Made by a program: the position numbers and the translations under genes
In this document: piece after piece, positions 1-10,668 of the stretch
Layout: every line of letters starts with the position of its first letter
How positions within the stretch are numbered: position 1 is the first letter of the stretch
The notes under the pieces: generated by a model
Database searches by the model: none
Seen by the model: the letters and a program-made list of their open reading frames with translations, nothing else
Told to the model about the DNA's origin: nothing
Source of the DNA: Rhineura floridana
Lineage: Eukaryota > Chordata > Lepidosauria > Squamata > Rhineuridae
DNA length: 64,000 nucleotides
Direction of reading: 5' to 3'
Assembly (NCBI RefSeq): GCF_030035675.1
Contig: NC_084480.1
Span: 248,741,981 to 248,805,980, forward strand

Positions 1-212
1 CGCTTTGCATTTTTTCAGAAAATGGCTTGGAAAAGGGTTGGGCAGATATTCTCTCTTTTACTCTATGGCATTCAAGACTGATTTTTTTTTCTTTTTGCAA
101 TTTTTTGGTAAGAACTACCTGGCTGAAAGAAACATGAAATTTTCTTTGCCAGAATAGGACTAGGGCAATGCAATTCAGCAAGTGATAGGAATCTGGGCAG
201 CTGTGATTTTCA

Positions 213-295
213 TAAAATCATAGAACACTAGAGTAGGAAGAAACCTATAAGGCCATCACGTCCCACCCTCTGCTCAATGCAGAAATCCAACTTTT
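213..295 (-). mobile_element. CR1 LINE 3'-end fragment
   Basis: This is a short decayed match to the CR1 3' end in reverse: AATCATAGAA, then a block reading AAGGCCATCA and CAATGCAGAAATCCAA. It follows the same order as the better CR1 copy at 29922-30985. No coding sequence remains. Confidence 0.75.
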
Positions 296-298
296 GTC

Positions 299-780
299 CC
301 TCAACTAAAGAAAATGTGATTGAAACCTGAAGTAATTTACTTGTGCTCACTTTCTATAGAGTCATCTTCTCAGCCTACCATCTCACATTTCACAAGGTGA
401 TCACTCAGAGGAACAAAGCTAAAACAGATATTCTAAACTGTGCAATTACTTTAGTTTTGTATAAAGGTTTTATAGGATTCCCCTGGTGGTAAAGTATTTG
501 AGCAGTAATTAACTATAACAGTATTATTGACCTAACTAGATGAGATGTTGGAGATCAGTGATCCAGTTGCTGTGCATATACAAGTCCAGTTAGAAAACTG
601 GTAATAGGATTAATCAGCTAGGGATGGTGAAGGGGTGGTGATGGTAGTGGATTGAGTTTCCCCTGCTACCCAAACAGCTGATTGGTACAACTGCTGCATT
701 TCTTACAGGATGCTATTTTGCACACAGTTGAACTTGCACCATTATCTATGCATTCTTGGAACTGATATAACACTCACATC
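299..780. other. No feature seen
   Basis: This is AT-rich single-copy-looking sequence. I saw no open frame, repeat signature or RNA gene. Confidence 0.5.
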
Positions 781-782
781 TA

Positions 783-1427
783 CGCTCTACGTAGGGCTGC
801 CCTTGAAGACAGTTCGGAAGCTTCAGCTGGTGCAGAACGCAGCTGCCAGATTAGTGACGAGGACCAGTCGGTCTTCGCATATAACACCTGTCCTGGCGCG
901 TCTGCACTGGCTTCCTATTTGCTTCCGGGCGAGATTCAAGGTGCTGGTTTTGACCTATAAAGCCTTACACGGCGTGGGACCTCAATACCTTGTGGAACGC
1001 CTCTCTCGCTATGAACCTACCCGTTCACTTCGTTCAGAATCTAAGGCCCTCCTCTGGGTACCAACCCATCGGGAAGCCCGCAGGGTGGTTACGAGATCTA
1101 GGGCCTTTTCTGTGGTGGCCCCTGAGTTGTGGAACAGCCTCCCCGAAGAGGTACGCCTGGCGCCTACACTTCCATCTTTTCGGCGCCAGGTAAAGACCTT
1201 TTTATGCTCCCAGGCATTTTAATCTTCTTAACTTTTTAAATCTTTTAATCTGTATTTTAATTTTTGTAGTATTTATTTTGTTTTTGCTGTGCTTTTCGTT
1301 GTTTGTTTGTATATGTTTTGTATTTTTATTATGATATATTGTATTTTATTTTGTTTGTTCACCGCCCTGAGAGCTATTTCGCTAAGGGCGGTATATAAAT
1401 TGAAATAATAAATAAATAAATAAATCT
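783..1427 (+). mobile_element. L2-clade LINE, 5'-truncated (subfamily A)
   Basis: The frame open to 1222 encodes the C-terminal end of an L2 reverse transcriptase polyprotein, with LYVGLPLKTVRKLQLVQNAA, LHWLPICFRARFKVL and FSVVAPELWNSLPEEV. After the stop come a T-rich 3' UTR and the L2 subfamily A end (CACCGCCCTGAGAGCTATTT ... GGGCGGTATATAAATT), closed by an AATAAATA tail. The copy at 36535-37570 is the same subfamily and longer. Catalytic RT motifs are absent through 5' truncation, so this copy is dead. Confidence 0.9.
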
Positions 1428-1836
1428 TGATATTCTATGAATGTTTAATATACAGTATACAAATTTGTTTAAAAAGCTTGTTTTTAATCAATGTTTCCCA
1501 AAAAGTACAAAAATACATTCACAACAAATGACAGGGTATAGATACAATAAGATCATGCAGTTTCAGAGGTTTTGAAATCATTGCAAGAATGCTTGGTTTA
1601 ATGCAATTCACATTAGATATATTGCATTGCAGACTGCAAAGCTGTCCAATGTAAAAGTGTTTTTCCATTCAGACATTTCGGTGCAATTAATTTTTCTTCT
1701 CTGTCATTCTTATAGCTTGTGCCAGTTGGTGTCACTTTAGCTTATGAATATGCTAACAATAATTTAAGGAGTTACATTTCTTTTATTCCCAAGCTAAATG
1801 GTAAAATTGCTTAGCATTCAGCCAACCAAATCAGGA
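1428..1836 (-). other. CHST9 3' UTR / downstream flank
   Basis: This lies immediately 3' of the CHST9 stop codon on the minus strand. A minus-strand AATAAA (plus TTTATT, 1782-1787) about 50 bases past the stop is a possible polyadenylation signal. It is close to the stop for this gene family, so the true 3' end may lie further on, possibly through the L2 copy. Only transcript data would settle this. Confidence 0.4.
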
Positions 1837-2934
1837 TTATGCATATGATACAGTATAATTGAACATTAAATAATCCAGATAATAAAAGTCATAGATCTGC
1901 TGTCTTTCTGTGGTATGAATCTCTTGTAAGTATCGTCTCACAACTTCTGAATTTGTTCTTTTGTCACTGGAATGCCTGTCTTTGAAATTAGGAAAAGTCA
2001 GCCCCTTTGGAGCACCTATTAGTCTCAAAAAATAATTGGCATCTTCTTCCAAAGTTTCAAATTTACCAATGTAATCATAGTTGATAGCACAAGGATAACA
2101 AAGTTTGCTGATTTGCTCCCAGTGAGTGTCCATACCTATTGGCCGACGGGAATCTAGCAAATACTGGATGAACTCTTTAAACTTCACTCCTGAGCCTGTT
2201 GTCAGTGCCTGTCTATCTGCATTAAGCCTATATTTCTTAATAATAGCCTTCCCAAATACAGGATGGTAGTAGCTGTTGGGGTGTTCAAATTTATCTCTAA
2301 ATGCAGACACTAATCTTTCCATGGGATCCCGCACAAATATAACTTTGGTGTATGTCTTTAAACGCATGTGTATCCCTTTTAAATTGTAGCTGTCTAGTTT
2401 CCTGAGATGCTTTCCATAGTGCACAGCATCATGAGTAATATTAGCAGCAGACTTGGCAACACCACTGAGTATCATCAAAACCCGTTTCCAATTAGAACAA
2501 CCTGCCTTAGGCACCTCGCAATACAAGAGTTTGTGTTTATCTTCCACGTATATTCTGGACACCATGCGCATAAAGAGAGTACGGGGTCTGGTTTTGCTAA
2601 CATATCTTTTGCAGAAATCATAGAGGAAAGATCGTCGTTTCTCTTGCATCTCATCTGTGATTTTCCAGTGATTGTCTTTGATGAAAGTTTTGTTTAAAGG
2701 GTGCACAGCTGGTGGAAAATTCACTTGCTTGAACTGTTTAAGAAGTGATTTGATCTTCTGTGGCTCTTCAGATAATCTAGTAGTCATGGAGCCTGCCATT
2801 GCTAGAAAAGGGTCAGCATCTCCTTGAGAAAACCCACTCCTGGCAAGAGTTTTACTCGGCTTGTCAAGCTTCTCAGCAGTGACCCAGTTTTTTGGTGTTC
2901 TTTCAGGTTCCTCTGAAGAATAGAATCTGAAGTT
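1837..2934 (-). CDS. CHST9: Carbohydrate sulfotransferase 9 (GalNAc-4-O-sulfotransferase 2), terminal exon
   Basis: CHST9 is a Golgi type II membrane enzyme that moves sulfate from PAPS to the 4-O position of terminal GalNAc on N- and O-glycans. This exon encodes about 365 residues ending in TAA (1837-1839). Counting from an internal ATG at 2799, the 5'-phosphosulfate-binding loop is PKAGCSNW (about 97-104) and the 3'-phosphate-binding motif is [11 protein letters not shown] (about 157-167). The family blocks [19 protein letters not shown] and [13 protein letters not shown] are near-identical to human CHST9 as I remember it. N-glycosylation sequons occur at N36, N120 and N314. The frame stays open 45 codons above that ATG, starting [10 protein letters not shown], to a good AG acceptor at 2935. 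That start resembles human NPKFHMPED, so the ATG at 2799 is internal and not the start. The cytoplasmic tail, membrane anchor and stem come from upstream exons not found here. CHST8 is the close paralogue, but the catalytic blocks fit CHST9 better. No damage is visible. Confidence 0.93.
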   Translation of the reverse strand, partial: NFRFYSSEEPERTPKNWVTAEKLDKPSKTLARSGFSQGDADPFLAMAGSMTTRLSEEPQKIKSLLKQFKQVNFPPAVHPLNKTFIKDNHWKITDEMQEKRRSFLYDFCKRYVSKTRPRTLFMRMVSRIYVEDKHKLLYCEVPKAGCSNWKRVLMILSGVAKSAANITHDAVHYGKHLRKLDSYNLKGIHMRLKTYTKVIFVRDPMERLVSAFRDKFEHPNSYYHPVFGKAIIKKYRLNADRQALTTGSGVKFKEFIQYLLDSRRPIGMDTHWEQISKLCYPCAINYDYIGKFETLEEDANYFLRLIGAPKGLTFPNFKDRHSSDKRTNSEVVRRYLQEIHTTERQQIYDFYYLDYLMFNYTVSYA

Positions 2935-2965
2935 CTGTTTAAAATAAAAAAAATAGAGAACATTT
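2935..2965 (-). other. Splice acceptor of CHST9 last exon
   Basis: On the minus strand a T-rich tract (CTATTTTTTTTATTTTAAACAG) ends in AG right at 2935. The intron is phase 0, because the exon starts with a complete AAC codon. The homologous protein alignment also starts at this point. Confidence 0.85.
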
Positions 2966-3059
2966 AGAATGTTTCTCTATAGGTTAACGTGAGACCTGTA
3001 AAAAATGTTGCAGTGTAGAGTGCTGCTTTTTAGGATTCCAGCTGCTCTTTTCCAGTAAC

Positions 3060-3252
3060 AAACATAGTGTGCTATCAAAGCTCCCTGTGGCTATTATGAG
3101 GGTTGCTTTTTGTTTTGTTTTATGATATACTATACTTATTTGTGTTTCTAACAGTGTTGTAAGTTGCTTGGAGACTGTTGGGTAACAAGTGAATAACAAA
3201 TCTAATTACTACCACTACTACTGCTACCACCACTACCACCACCACCAATAAC
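3060..3252 (+). repeat. Decayed LINE-tail-like sequence ending in TAC/ACC simple repeat
   Basis: A T-rich stretch leads into TTGCTTGGAGACTGTTGGGTAACAAG, which looks like the hairpin-like 3' end of an old LINE. It ends in an impure (TAC)n/(ACC)n tract at about 3206-3252. The family is not resolved. Confidence 0.4.
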
Positions 3253-3504
3253 CACTCCCCCTAATTTCCCATTTTTTCCTTTCAACTGTCTTTTCCTTTC
3301 CTTTCAACAGTCAGCATTTTGTAGTTAATAAGCATGCTCGGTCCTCACTGGACTCACAAACCCTTATAGGACAGGGGTTCCCAGAGTGTGGTCCACAAGC
3401 TTCATTCAGGTGGTCCATGGGGTGTCCACATTCAATATTCAAATTGATTTTTCATTGTATTTTTATTGCCTCTTTTGTTTCTTATTTTGTATTTTATTGT
3501 TATG

Positions 3505-3835
3505 TTATGGTTTATTTCGAGGCTGCCTTTTGGCCAAAAAGGCTCCCAAGGCGGCTTACACACAAATAGAAAAACACAGATACAATATACAAATAAAAAC
3601 AATACAATTTACAAAAAAATCAAGCTAACAAAATCCTAGCATTTCTAAAAAGCAAGAACAGCTAACCAAAAGCATTCATCTTCCTGGTAAATCCCCAGAA
3701 AAATGTCACTAGGAGCAGGGGTGAGAGGGCAAAGCAGGTGGAAAAACTTGCCCCTGATGGTCCCTGCACAGTCTCACCCCTGCAGCAGTATCTCCCAGTC
3801 TGCAGCTCCTCCTTATAAGGTCCAGGCTGAGGGAC
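3505..3835 (-). mobile_element. LINE 3' end (L2-like, 'GGCCAAAAGGCAGCC' type)
   Basis: On the minus strand the sequence runs through GTAAGCCGCCTTGGGAGCC, then TTTTTGGCCAAAAGGCAGCC, then an AATAAA-rich tail. This is a stem-loop style 3' terminus of an L2-like LINE. The plus-strand tail at 28620-28855 carries a related GGCCTTTTGGCCAAAAAGTGG end. Upstream 3' UTR reaches to about 3835. Nothing coding is left. Confidence 0.6.
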
Positions 3836-3981
3836 CTTTATTTTATTGAATTACAATTTGAATTCTGATAATACAATAAAACACAGAGAATTATGCAATT
3901 AAAGTAGAAAACAGACAATCAAAATATACTGGATTCTGCTTAACACTTAGCTTACACAATGAATAAGTACTCTGTATCTCT

Positions 3982-4168
3982 AGAGAGCCAGTGTGGTGTA
4001 GTGGTTAAGGTGCTGGACTATGACCTGGGAGACCAAGGTTCAAATCCCCACATAGCCATGAAGCTCACTGGGTGACCTTGGGCCAGTCACTGCCTCTCAG
4101 CCTCATGAAAACCCTCTTCATAGGGTCGCCATAAGTCGGAATCGACTTGAAGGCAGTACCTCCTCCTC
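3982..4168 (+). mobile_element. Sauria SINE (tRNA head, Bov-B tail)
   Basis: The tRNA-derived head has an A box (GTGGTGTAGTGGTTAAGGTG) and a B box (GGTTCAAATCC). It is followed by the central TCACTGGGTGACCTTGGGCC block and the tail CATAGGGTCGCCATAAGTCG ... CGACTTGAAGGCA, then (CCT)n. A 10-bp TSD, CTGTATCTCT, flanks it at 3972-3981 and 4169-4178. The tail matches the end of the Bov-B LINE at 34407-34446, the known source of its retrotransposition machinery. It is shorter than full length, with an internal deletion in the centre. Confidence 0.93.
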
Positions 4169-4178
4169 CTGTATCTCT

Positions 4179-4690
4179 TGCTTATGGTGAGGCAAGCACA
4201 AAGACTGATCAGAAAGAACATCCCTCCCCCCAAATAAAATATTAAGCTAATGAATAAATGGGTCAATGGGACAGCTATGTTTTCTGGAAAATCCTTCTTG
4301 TGTATCACAGTCTTAGACACTGAGAAGATGCCACCACTAGATGCTCCTGGTTTCCACAGTGAAAAGTCTCCATGCAATGCTAGATTGCCAAGAGTTAAGT
4401 CATTCAGATTACAGCCACCTGCATGGAGCAACTGCCTACTAAAGTGTTTTCATGTACCTTCTACAAATGTGTGATCTGAAGCAAATTTGTAAATGAGATT
4501 ATCTTTCATGTTCCATAAGTAGCCCAGACGTGACTCAATAATTATAAACTTTGGGATGTGGCTAGGAACACCCAGGAATTTCTGGGCAAGTGAAGACCAT
4601 TGCCTTGATGATGAAGAGTTAAAAACTACAAAAAGAAGCCACAAAAGGAGGAGTGTAGATCTGAATTGGGTCACTGGCGCTGAGGAAGAG
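4179..4690 (-). other. Unrecognised membrane-protein-like reading frame with one stop
   Basis: On the minus strand one frame runs from a pyrimidine-rich AG (CCTCTTCCTCAG, near 4681) to about 4179, broken only by a TGA at 4450-4452. It begins with a hydrophobic stretch (LLLLWLLFVVF), followed by a soluble-looking part with SHIPKFIIIESRLGYLW and LTLGNLALHGDFSLW. It ends in a likely transmembrane helix (HLFISLIFYLGGGMFFLISL) and a basic KRYR tail. Without the Sauria SINE it would stop soon after this. There is no in-frame ATG at its head. A GT...AG pair bracketing the stop would give a 39-nt intron, too short for a vertebrate. I recognise no family. It could be a decayed gene or exon, or a chance frame in T-rich DNA. 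Confidence 0.2.
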
Positions 4691-5355
4691 GTTTAACCCT
4701 TTCCTCATGGGTAATTTCCCTGATTGTAATCCCACCCCCTGCAGGAAAAAAAGCTGCTGTTAGCTTCACAGGGAGAAAAGCTATGCAATCTAAGGGGTGT
4801 GGGGAGAGAGAAATTATCAAGACATAAGGTGTTAGCTAAGTCTGAAAACATACCAAATTCTTTTAGCTTCTGATTTCTTCATATAAGATTGTATAAAATC
4901 ACATGCATTAATTAAATGAAACAGTTTGCACTATCTAGTCAATATGTTGATTTGTGTAGGCAGTAACTTGAATAACTGGAATAAATCTCTAATTTTATTT
5001 GCCAATTCTCATTAAAATGCTGATTAATTTTCCCTTTGTCTTTCCTCTTACTGTCAAAATATTATGTATTTTTTCTTAACAAGCTGAACTTCATGATGGC
5101 TGAGGAATCCTGAATCTTTGCCAGCCTAGTTGTATTTCCACATTAGGGCTAAGGTCTATAACTGAATCCACTATACTCTCATCAGCTGGCAAATATTTAT
5201 ATGTGTGAAGGTTTTGGTCCCAACCCTGAGAAAGTTAATTGTGCTTAAGTATGATTGAAATAAAGGAGATGAATTACTTGCAACTAACTGAAGCTCCAAT
5301 TGGATCTTAAGAACAACCAACTTACTCTGGATAGGAACCACTGCACTCTTAGCAG
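4691..5355. other. No feature seen
   Basis: This is AT-rich intron-like sequence with no recognisable repeat or exon. Confidence 0.5.
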
Positions 5356-5365
5356 GTTTCACACT

Positions 5366-5595
5366 GAAAATGGAAATGGACTGCCTTCAAGTCGACTGGA
5401 CTTATGGTGACCCTATGAATAGGGTTTTCATGGTAAGCAGTATTCAGAGGGGGTTTACCATTGCCTTCCTCTGAGGTGAGAGGCAGTGACTGGCTCAAGG
5501 TCACCCAGTAAGCTTCATGGCCATGTGGGGATTCGAACCCTGGTCTCCCAGGTCGTAGTCCAACACCTTAACCACTACACCACACTGGCTCTCTA
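5366..5595 (-). mobile_element. Sauria SINE
   Basis: This is a reverse-orientation Sauria SINE. The Bov-B-like tail (GGAAATGGACTGCCTTCAAG, then GACCCTATGAATAGGG) is at the low-coordinate end. The tRNA head, with B box GGATTCGAACC and A-box complement CCTTAACCACTACACCACAC, is at the high end. A 10-bp TSD, GTTTCACACT, sits at 5356-5365 and 5596-5605. It is more complete than the copy at 3982. Confidence 0.94.
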
Positions 5596-5605
5596 GTTTC
5601 ACACT

Positions 5606-6470
5606 AAGTACAGAGAAAAGTGAAGAACCTATCCAACCCACTGGTTTCAGTGAGAGATTTTGGTTTTCCAAGTCTATACATTATTCTTTTAATCTATATT
5701 CAGAAATGGAAACGGACTAACTTGTACTCTGAAATAATAAAAACAACCTCGTATATTATATTATTTTGAAAAGAGCAGATCAATTTGTTCATCAGTTCTC
5801 AGCTGAAAATGTTGTACTGCTTTTATTACATGTTAAAATAATTGTATAAATCTAGACAAAATCCTGTTTTAGTGACACCTCTCATGTCACATGTGGTTTG
5901 GCCCTTATACAAGTGAGTCCCACCTCCAGTCTACTGCTTTTACAAGTTCAATTCCTTCTTGCCCATTCACTAGATTAGACATAATTACTTTTAAACAGTT
6001 TATTTTATGCATATTGTGATGAATTTATTTATTTATGTTTAAATCCCATTTTTAGAAGAGGTTGTTTCATATTTGCTTTTGTTCATAGGGAATGTTGTGT
6101 GGCCAAAGCAACAAATATCTGCTTATAAATTCTTGAATGGGTTTAATCCCAAATATCTAATGCAAAATATTTAATGCAAAATGTGTACATCTCATGAGCT
6201 ATGCAACTAAAAGATATATACAAATCATTAAAATACCTGGTTAATTGTATGCTGTTGTTTTTCTTCAGACACTAAAAGACAAAATTGAAAATAAATGTGC
6301 ATTAGTATATTACAATAAAGTGGCCACACACATAATAAAACAAAGTCTAGGAAAAAAGTCATAAAACAAAGTGTAATAGTATGCAGAAACATCCAAAGCC
6401 TTCCTAATGAGTATTTTAGAATATGCAGAATTTTCACACATTAGTCAAAGAAAATTGACTTAGTTTGCCT
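5606..6470. other. No feature seen
   Basis: This is AT-rich sequence with no supported exon or repeat signature. Confidence 0.5.
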
Positions 6471-6690
6471 ATAACATTAAACCATGGTTTAAGTAAACCT
6501 TAGTTAATAAACCATGGTGCAGTGTTACGTACAAACCCAGCGCAGCATCTTAATTATGGCTTATTCATGAAAACAAGTCATGGCTTGTTGCTGGCTTACT
6601 AACCTTAATGCCAGTTAAAGTTACATGTGAACCCAGACAGTTCCTTAACTATAGTTTAAGTGTGGTCTGTTGTTCCACCCATATTGCCCA
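6471..6690. repeat. Unclassified interspersed repeat with AAACCATGGTTT motifs
   Basis: It contains the palindrome AAACCATGGTTTAAGTAAAC near its left end, a second AAACCATGGT at about 6520, and near the right end TTAACTATAGTTTAAGTGTG. Its two halves are loosely inverted, as in a degenerate MITE. Related motifs occur at 11220-11400 and 57545-57780. Confidence 0.35.
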
Positions 6691-6696
6691 TCAAGC

Positions 6697-9600
6697 TATT
6701 TATTTATTATTTGATTTATATCCCACCCTTCCTACCAGCAGAAGCCTAGGCTGGCAAACAAAAGCACTAAAAACACTTTAAAACATCATAAAAACAGACC
6801 TTAAAATATATTTAAAAAACAACAGCTTTAAAAACATTTTTAAAAAACTTTAAAGAAATCTTTTAAAAAGGTTTTAAAAAGTATTGTTTTTTAAAAAATC
6901 TTTTAAAAAAAACATTAAAAAGCAATTCCAACACAGATGCAGACTGGGATAGGTCTCTATTTAAAAGGCTTGTTGAAAGAGGAAAGTCTTCAACAGGAGC
7001 TGAAAAGATAACAGAGATGGTGCCTGCCTAATATTTAAGGGGAGGAAATTCCACAGGGTAGGTGCCACCACACTAAAGGTCCATTTGCTATGTTGTGCAG
7101 AATGGACCTCCTGATAAGATGGTATCTGCTGAGGCCCTCACCTGCAGAGTGCACTGATCAACTGTGTATATAAAGGGTAAGACAGTCTTTCAGCTATCCT
7201 GGTACCAAGCTATATAGGGCTTTGTACACCAAAACTAGAACCTCGAACTTGGCCGGGTAGCAAATGGGCAGGCAGTGCAATTCTTTCAGCACATGACATG
7301 TTGGTGATACATTGCCCCAGTGAGCAGTCTCACAGCCGCATTTTGTACCAGCTGCAACAGCCAGACCAACCTCAAGGGCAGCCCCACATAGAGCGCATTA
7401 CAGTAATCCAGCCTGGAGGTTACCAGTGCGTGGACAACAGTGGTCAGGCTATACCGGTCCAGAAACAGCCGCAGCTGTCTTACCAGCCGAAGCTTTCCGC
7501 ACTTCAAGAAGGATGCAGACAAACTGGAACGGGTTCAGAGGAGGACAACAAGGATGATCAGGGGACTGGAAACAAAGCCCTATGAGGAAAGACTGAAAGA
7601 ACTGGGCATGTTCAGCCTGGAGAAGAGAAGACTGAGGAGAGACATGATAACACTCTTCAAGTACATGAAAGGTTGTCACACAGAGGAGGGCTGGGATCTC
7701 TTCTCGATCGTGCCAGAGTGCAGGACACGGAATAATGGGGTCAAGTTGCAGGAAGCCAGATTTCGAGTGAACATCAGGAAACACTTCCTAACTATTAGAG
7801 CCATACGACAATGGAACAAATTACCTAAAGAGGTAGTGGGCTCTCTGACACTGGAGTCATTCAAAAGGCAGCTGGACAGCCATCTGTCAGGAATGCTTTG
7901 ATTTGGATTCCTGAATTGAGCAGGAGGTTGGACTTGATGGCCTTGTAGGGCCCTTCCAACTCTACTATGATTCTAAGGTACTCCTATCCACGGAGCTGAC
8001 CTGGGCCTCTAGCAACAAAAATGGATCCAGGAGCACCCCCTGACTACGAACCTGCTCTTTCAGAGGGAGTACGACCCCATCCAAAGCAGGCAACTGACCA
8101 ATTATCCGAAATCGGGAACCACCAACCCACAGTGCCTCCATCTTGCTAAGATTCAGACTCAGTTTATTGGCCCTCATCTAGGCCACCACCGAATCCAGGC
8201 AGCGGCCAAGGGCTTGCACGGCCTCTCCTGATTAAGAAGTTACAGAGAAATAGAGCTGGGTATCGTCAGCATACTGCTGACACCTTGCCCTAAATCTCCT
8301 GATGACCATTCCCAAGGGCTTCATATAGATGTTTAACAGCATTGGGGACAAGATGGTACCTTGCAGCACCCCACAGCACAAGTGCCAGGGGGCCAAAAGA
8401 CAGTCACCCAATGCTATTCTCTGAGAGTGACCTTGGAGATAGGATCGGAACCACTGTAAAACAGTGCCTCCAATACCCGTCTCACCAAGTTGGCCCAGAA
8501 GAATACCATGGTCAACAGTATCAAAAGCCGCTGAGAGATCAAGTAAGAATAACAGGGTCACACTCCCCCTGTCCTTCTCCTGATAAAGGTCATCCAACAG
8601 GGCAACCAAGGCTGATTCAGTCCCATAACCAGGCCAGAACCCAGACTGGGATGGGTCAAGATAATCTGTTTCATCCAAGAGTACTTGCAATTGCTGTGCC
8701 ACAACCCTCTCAATCACCTTCCCTAAAAAGGGGGTATTTGCAACTGGTCGGTAGTTGTCACAAACCAATGGATCCAGGGTGGGCTTTTTCAGGAGTCGTT
8801 AGATCACTACCTCTTTCAAGGCAGCTGGAACCACTCCCTCCCAATGGTGCATTGACCACACCCTGGATCCACTCGGTCAAACCCCCGCAGCAAGCTTTAA
8901 TAAGCCAAGAAGGGCAAAAGTCGAGAGGACACATTGCTGGCCACATCATCACAAGCACCTTGTCTATGTCATCAATGGTTCCCAAGAAGTTGCAGCAGAT
9001 GTTGCACTGGACGCCTCATTGGGGACTACAGTAGATGTGGATGGGGCATCAAGACTGCTACGAAGGCGAGCAACTTTACCCTCAAAGTGCTTTGTACACA
9101 ATTCATAGTGGGCCTCCGAAGGGTCTAAAACTCCATTTCCTGGAGTTGATGTCAACAGACCCCTGACAATACGGAGAAGCTCCACTGGACAGCTACTTGA
9201 GGATGTGATGGAGGCAGAGAAGTGGGCCTTCTTCGCCACCCTCGCCGTCACACAGCAGGCACGGTTATGATGTTTTACTCAGCACTTCTTTTGCCACTTG
9301 CGGTCTAGCCGTCATCCCGCCTGTTTAATTGTCCTTAGCTCTGGTGTACCAAGGTACAAACCAGGCTCCACAATGCCGGAGAGGGCACTCGGGGGCAACC
9401 ATGTCAACAGCCCGATGCGCCTCACTGTTCCACAGCATGACAAGGGCTTCAACAGGGTCACCTGCTCTATCTACTGGGAACTCCCCCAGGGCATTCAAGA
9501 ATCCTGTTGATTCCATTAGGCTCTGGGGGTGGACCATCTTAATCTGTCCACCATCCCTGCAGGGAAGGATCAGAGCCATAAGTCTAAATTTCACCAGGAA

Positions 9601-10615
9601 GTGATCTGACCGTGACAATGGGGTGATATCCCCCCATCTCCAGACCACCCCTTCCTCCATCTGGAGCAAAAACCAAGTCGAGGGTGTGCCCTGCCCTATG
9701 TGTTGGGCCAGTAACAACTTGAGACAGTCCCATAGTCATCATGGAGGCCATAAAGTCCTGAGCCGGAACACTGGAGGCAGCCTCTGCATGGACATTGACA
9801 TCACCCAGCACTATCATTCTGGGCTCCTCCAACGCCACAGCTGAGATGCCCGCTGCCAGCTCAGTCAGAGAAGCTGCCAGGCAGCAGGGTGGATGGTACA
9901 CCAGCAGCAACCCTAGTTTACTGTCTCCTCGGCTCAACACCAGGTGCAGGCCCTCACAGCCAGCTCCAAGACAGAGTGGTTTCCAGGTGACAGAGATGGA
10001 AGTTCTGTAGACCACAGCAACTCCTCCCCCTCATGTCTGCAGCCTGTGCTAGTATTGCACCGAGTATCCAGGTGGGCAAAGCTGGGTCAGATCAACTCCT
10101 CCAAGCTCACCCACCCAGGTCTTGGTAATGACCTCCAAATCGGCACCTTCATCCACAATCAAATCATGGATGAGAGTGGTCTTATTGTGTACCGATCTGG
10201 TGTTAAACAAGAACACACACAGGCCAGTGGGCACAGCAGATGAGCAATGAGGAACCCATCCATGAGAGGAGTGGCAGCAAGGAACAAGGCGCAGATAGCC
10301 TTGCCCTCATCTTCTATGGTAATTCAGCACATCTCCATGGCTATATTTCCCTCTATCTGTGAACACTGAAATTGGAGTAGCATCACCCATGTTCCTCCGT
10401 ACTAAGACTCCTTCTAAACACCTGTTATGGACCCAACACGAGCCCACCAACAAAACCTGCCGGAGCGAACAAAGTGGGGAACACTTCAGGCCACTCTGGA
10501 AGCACCAGCATGTTGAAGATGGACAGGAGACTGGATAAGATAGGCAAAGTGAGTTGATGTTAGCAGCAGCAGCAGCAACAGCAGCAGAATGACTCTCCTT
10601 AGAACTTTCCCCCAA
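6697..10615 (-). mobile_element. L2-clade LINE, nearly full length (subfamily B), interrupted by CR1
   Basis: Read on the minus strand, this LINE keeps most of one L2 ORF in fragments. The endonuclease part (about 10234-9325) has FNTRSVHNKTTLIHDLI, a GDVNVHAEA block and RSDHFLVKF. The reverse transcriptase (8768-8232) has NYRPVANTPFLGKVIE, LLDLSAAFDTVDHGILL and QQYADDTQLYFS. The C-terminal part (7522-7286) has VHALVTSRLDYCNALYVGLP. The 3' end is GCCAGCCTAGGCTTCTGCTG ... GGGATATAAATC plus an AATAAATA tail at 6697. A plus-strand CR1 lies inside it at 7495-7976. Frames are broken by many stops and shifts, and the endonuclease catalytic Glu position reads ITKTW instead of TETW. It is therefore inactive. 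The same subfamily recurs at 13788, 26766, 48112 and 60515. Confidence 0.9.
7495..7976 (+). mobile_element. CR1 LINE, 5'-truncated, nested in L2
   Basis: A single open stretch encodes the CR1 ORF2 C-terminus: [39 protein letters not shown] and MIALFKYMKG-like, then QWNKLPKEVVGS. It ends with the CR1 3' end CTTCCAACTCTACTATGATTCTA. L2 sequence continues on both sides (7440-7494 and 7977 onward), which shows this copy inserted into an existing L2. The join lost a few L2 bases. Confidence 0.93.
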
Positions 10616-10618
10616 ACC

Positions 10619-10620
<2 letters not shown>

Positions 10621-10659
<39 letters not shown>

Positions 10660-10668
10660 AACACACAA
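10621..10668. repeat. Compound microsatellite (TC)n(AC)n
   Basis: Ten TC units are followed by about ten AC units with one interruption. It lies at the 5' end of the L2 copy. Confidence 0.97.

Noticed and set aside
1-1836. AQP4, the usual neighbour of CHST9, at the left edge
   Set aside because: No aquaporin motif (NPA) or related sequence was seen; the left edge is repeats and noncoding sequence.
4411-4452. A 39-nt intron removing the TGA in the unrecognised frame
   Set aside because: GT and AG are present, but the length is below what vertebrate splicing normally accepts.
8342-9034. A 230-codon plus-strand frame
   Set aside because: Antisense shadow of the L2 reverse transcriptase on the minus strand.
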